Notes under the pieces: generated by a model
What the model saw: only the letters and a program-made list of their open reading frames with translations
The model's database searches: none
What the model was told of the DNA's origin: nothing
Made by a program: the position numbers and the translations under genes
Assembly: GCF_013423485.1 (NCBI RefSeq)
Contig: NZ_JABFFR010000014.1
Location: forward strand, 62,001-126,000
Reading direction: 5' to 3'
From: Azospirillum oleiclasticum
GTDB lineage: Bacteria; Pseudomonadota; Alphaproteobacteria; Azospirillales; Azospirillaceae
DNA length: 64,000 nucleotides
Part shown: in pieces, positions 62,681 through 64,000 of the stretch
Position numbering within the stretch: the first letter of the stretch is position 1
Layout of the letters: the number at the start of each line of letters is the position of its first letter

Positions 62681-64000
62681 ATGCTGCGTGCGCCGGCGCG
62701 TGTCCTTGCCGTTCTCCTTGCGTCGATCGCCCCCGCATCCGCCGACGAGCCGCCGCCGCTGACGGTCACCGCGCTGGAGGTGGTGGCCGAGCGCGATGTG
62801 CCGCAGGTCTGCGCCACCCTGTCGGAGCGGCTGGACCGGGTCGGAACCGACTACCGCTCCTTTGTGGAGGTGACGCCGCCGGTCACCGCGACCGTCGTGG
62901 TGCGCGATCGCAACCTGTGCGTGGAAGGGCCGCAGCACGGGCAGAAATACACGGTCACGCTGAAGGCGGGCCTGCCCGGTGCGGATGGCGGGACGTTGGC
63001 CGCCGCCGAATCACGTGAGGTGGAGATCCCCAACCGCAAGCCGGCGCTCGCCTTCCGCGGCGGCGGCTACATCCTGCCGCGCATCGGGGCGGAGGGGCTG
63101 GCCCTGCGCTCCATCAACGTGGACCGGGTGCGCATGCAGGTGCTGCGCATCACCGACCGCGGGCTGGTGGAGAAGATCTATTTCGGCCGCATCAGCCAGC
63201 AACTGTCCGACCACGAGGTGGGCGATCTGGTCGACCGCGCCGCGCAGGAGGTGTGGAAGGGCGACATGGCGGTGACCGGCAACCGCAACCAGCCGGCCGT
63301 CACCGCCTTTCCCATCGACGCGGTGCTGGGCCGGCTGGAGCCGGGCGTCTACATCGCCGCCGCCGCCATGGCCGACGGGGTGAAGGCCAGCCAGTGGTTC
63401 GTCGTCTCCGACCTCACCCTCAACACCGTGCTGGGGGAGGACGGGCTGGTGGTCTTCGCCCGCTCCCTGGCGACGGCGGGGCCGCTGGGCGGGGTGGAGC
63501 TGCGGCTGCTCGCCCGCAACAACGCGGAGTTGGGCAAGGTCAGCACCGGTGCCGACGGCATCGCCCGGTTCGACGCGGGCGCACTCCGCGGCACCGGTGA
63601 CGACGCACCGCAGGCGCTGTTCGCCCGCGGCGCCGGCGGTGACTTCGGCTTTCTCGACCTCGTGGCCCCGGCCTTCGAGCTGGCCGACCGTTCCACCGTG
63701 GCGCCGACACCCGGCCGGGCCGACGCCTATCTCTTCTCCGAGCGTGGCATCTACCGCCCCGGCGAGCCGGTGAACCTGACGGCCCTGCTGCGCGACCCGC
63801 AGGGCGCCGCCGTGCCGGGCAAGTCGTTGACGCTGCGCCTGCTGCGCCCGGATGGCCTCGAGGTGGACCGCCGGCCGCTCACCGACGGCGGGGCCGGTGC
63901 CTACGCGGCACGGCTGGAGCTGCCGCGGGGTGCGCTGACGGGTGCGTGGTCGGCGACCGCTCATCTGGAGCCGGAGGGGCCGGCCGTCGGGCGCGTGGAG
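62681..64000 (+). CDS. Alpha-2-macroglobulin family protein, N-terminal part
   Basis: The frame runs open to the window edge (440 codons). It begins with a signal peptide (MLRAPARVLAVLLASIAPASA) and an N-terminal macroglobulin region. The MG2-like segment DAYLFSERGIYRPGEPVNLTALLRD contains the family hallmark FSERGIYRPGE. Bacterial members are periplasmic protease traps, often encoded next to the penicillin-binding protein PbpC. The bait region and thioester motif would lie beyond the window. Confidence 0.9.
   Translation, partial: MLRAPARVLAVLLASIAPASADEPPPLTVTALEVVAERDVPQVCATLSERLDRVGTDYRSFVEVTPPVTATVVVRDRNLCVEGPQHGQKYTVTLKAGLPGADGGTLAAAESREVEIPNRKPALAFRGGGYILPRIGAEGLALRSINVDRVRMQVLRITDRGLVEKIYFGRISQQLSDHEVGDLVDRAAQEVWKGDMAVTGNRNQPAVTAFPIDAVLGRLEPGVYIAAAAMADGVKASQWFVVSDLTLNTVLGEDGLVVFARSLATAGPLGGVELRLLARNNAELGKVSTGADGIARFDAGALRGTGDDAPQALFARGAGGDFGFLDLVAPAFELADRSTVAPTPGRADAYLFSERGIYRPGEPVNLTALLRDPQGAAVPGKSLTLRLLRPDGLEVDRRPLTDGGAGAYAARLELPRGALTGAWSATAHLEPEGPAVGRVE

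Overview
The DNA is very GC-rich (around 70% by eye). It carries an alphaproteobacterial gene set: argS-SPOR-nagZ-rip-scpAB-tatABC, serS-surE-pcm-nlpD, yajC-secD-Mth938, split gcvPA/gcvPB, trmFO and hpnC/hpnE. The best guess is a chromosome of Azospirillum or a close relative in the Rhodospirillales. No rRNA or marker gene in the window fixes the genus.

Positions 1-7.8 kb are the right-hand part of an integrated mobile element. It contains the 3' end of a DUF927-type primase/helicase gene, a small linked gene with iteron-like TGTACCACC repeats, and a promoter-like site. A complete head and packaging block follows: portal, protease-capsid fusion, decoration-like protein, connector, adaptor, HNH nuclease, TerS and TerL. 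There are no tail, baseplate or lysis genes. The element stops at the 3' end of a tRNA-Ser(UGA) gene. This content and order resemble capsid-forming phage satellites (cf-PICIs), which build their own heads and take tails from a helper phage. This is the most interesting object in the window. The integrase and left boundary must lie outside it.

Positions 7.9-32.5 kb are mostly core chromosome. They hold xth and erpA (reverse strand), an unknown two-helix membrane protein, dgt, and a tight run argS-SPOR-nagZ-M50 protease-scpA-scpB. Next come an orphan ABC ATPase, tatABC, two tandem paralogous diguanylate cyclases, and serS-surE-pcm-nlpD. After a DUF815 ATPase come yajC-secD-Mth938 (secF is missing from its usual slot) and sodB.

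Positions 32.6-43.2 kb contain hpnE and hpnC without hpnD, and a divergent squalene-synthase-fold protein of the NDUFAF6 type. A convergent pair of poorly characterised genes (nitrilase-like and HopA1-like) looks like an accessory islet. After it come trmFO and a translationally coupled trio: beta-propeller, NodB-type deacetylase and fatty-acid hydroxylase.

Positions 43.2-64 kb contain small lipoproteins, a uracil-DNA glycosylase family protein, phhB, a membrane-bound cytochrome c, kdsB and pheA. These are followed by yqgE, a DsbD/ScsB-like reductase, a peroxiredoxin, rnhA, thrB and ispH. A tandem glycine riboswitch precedes the gcvT-gcvH-gcvPA-gcvPB operon. An aminotransferase and the first 440 codons of an alpha-2-macroglobulin gene close the window. 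No CRISPR array or insertion sequence was seen.
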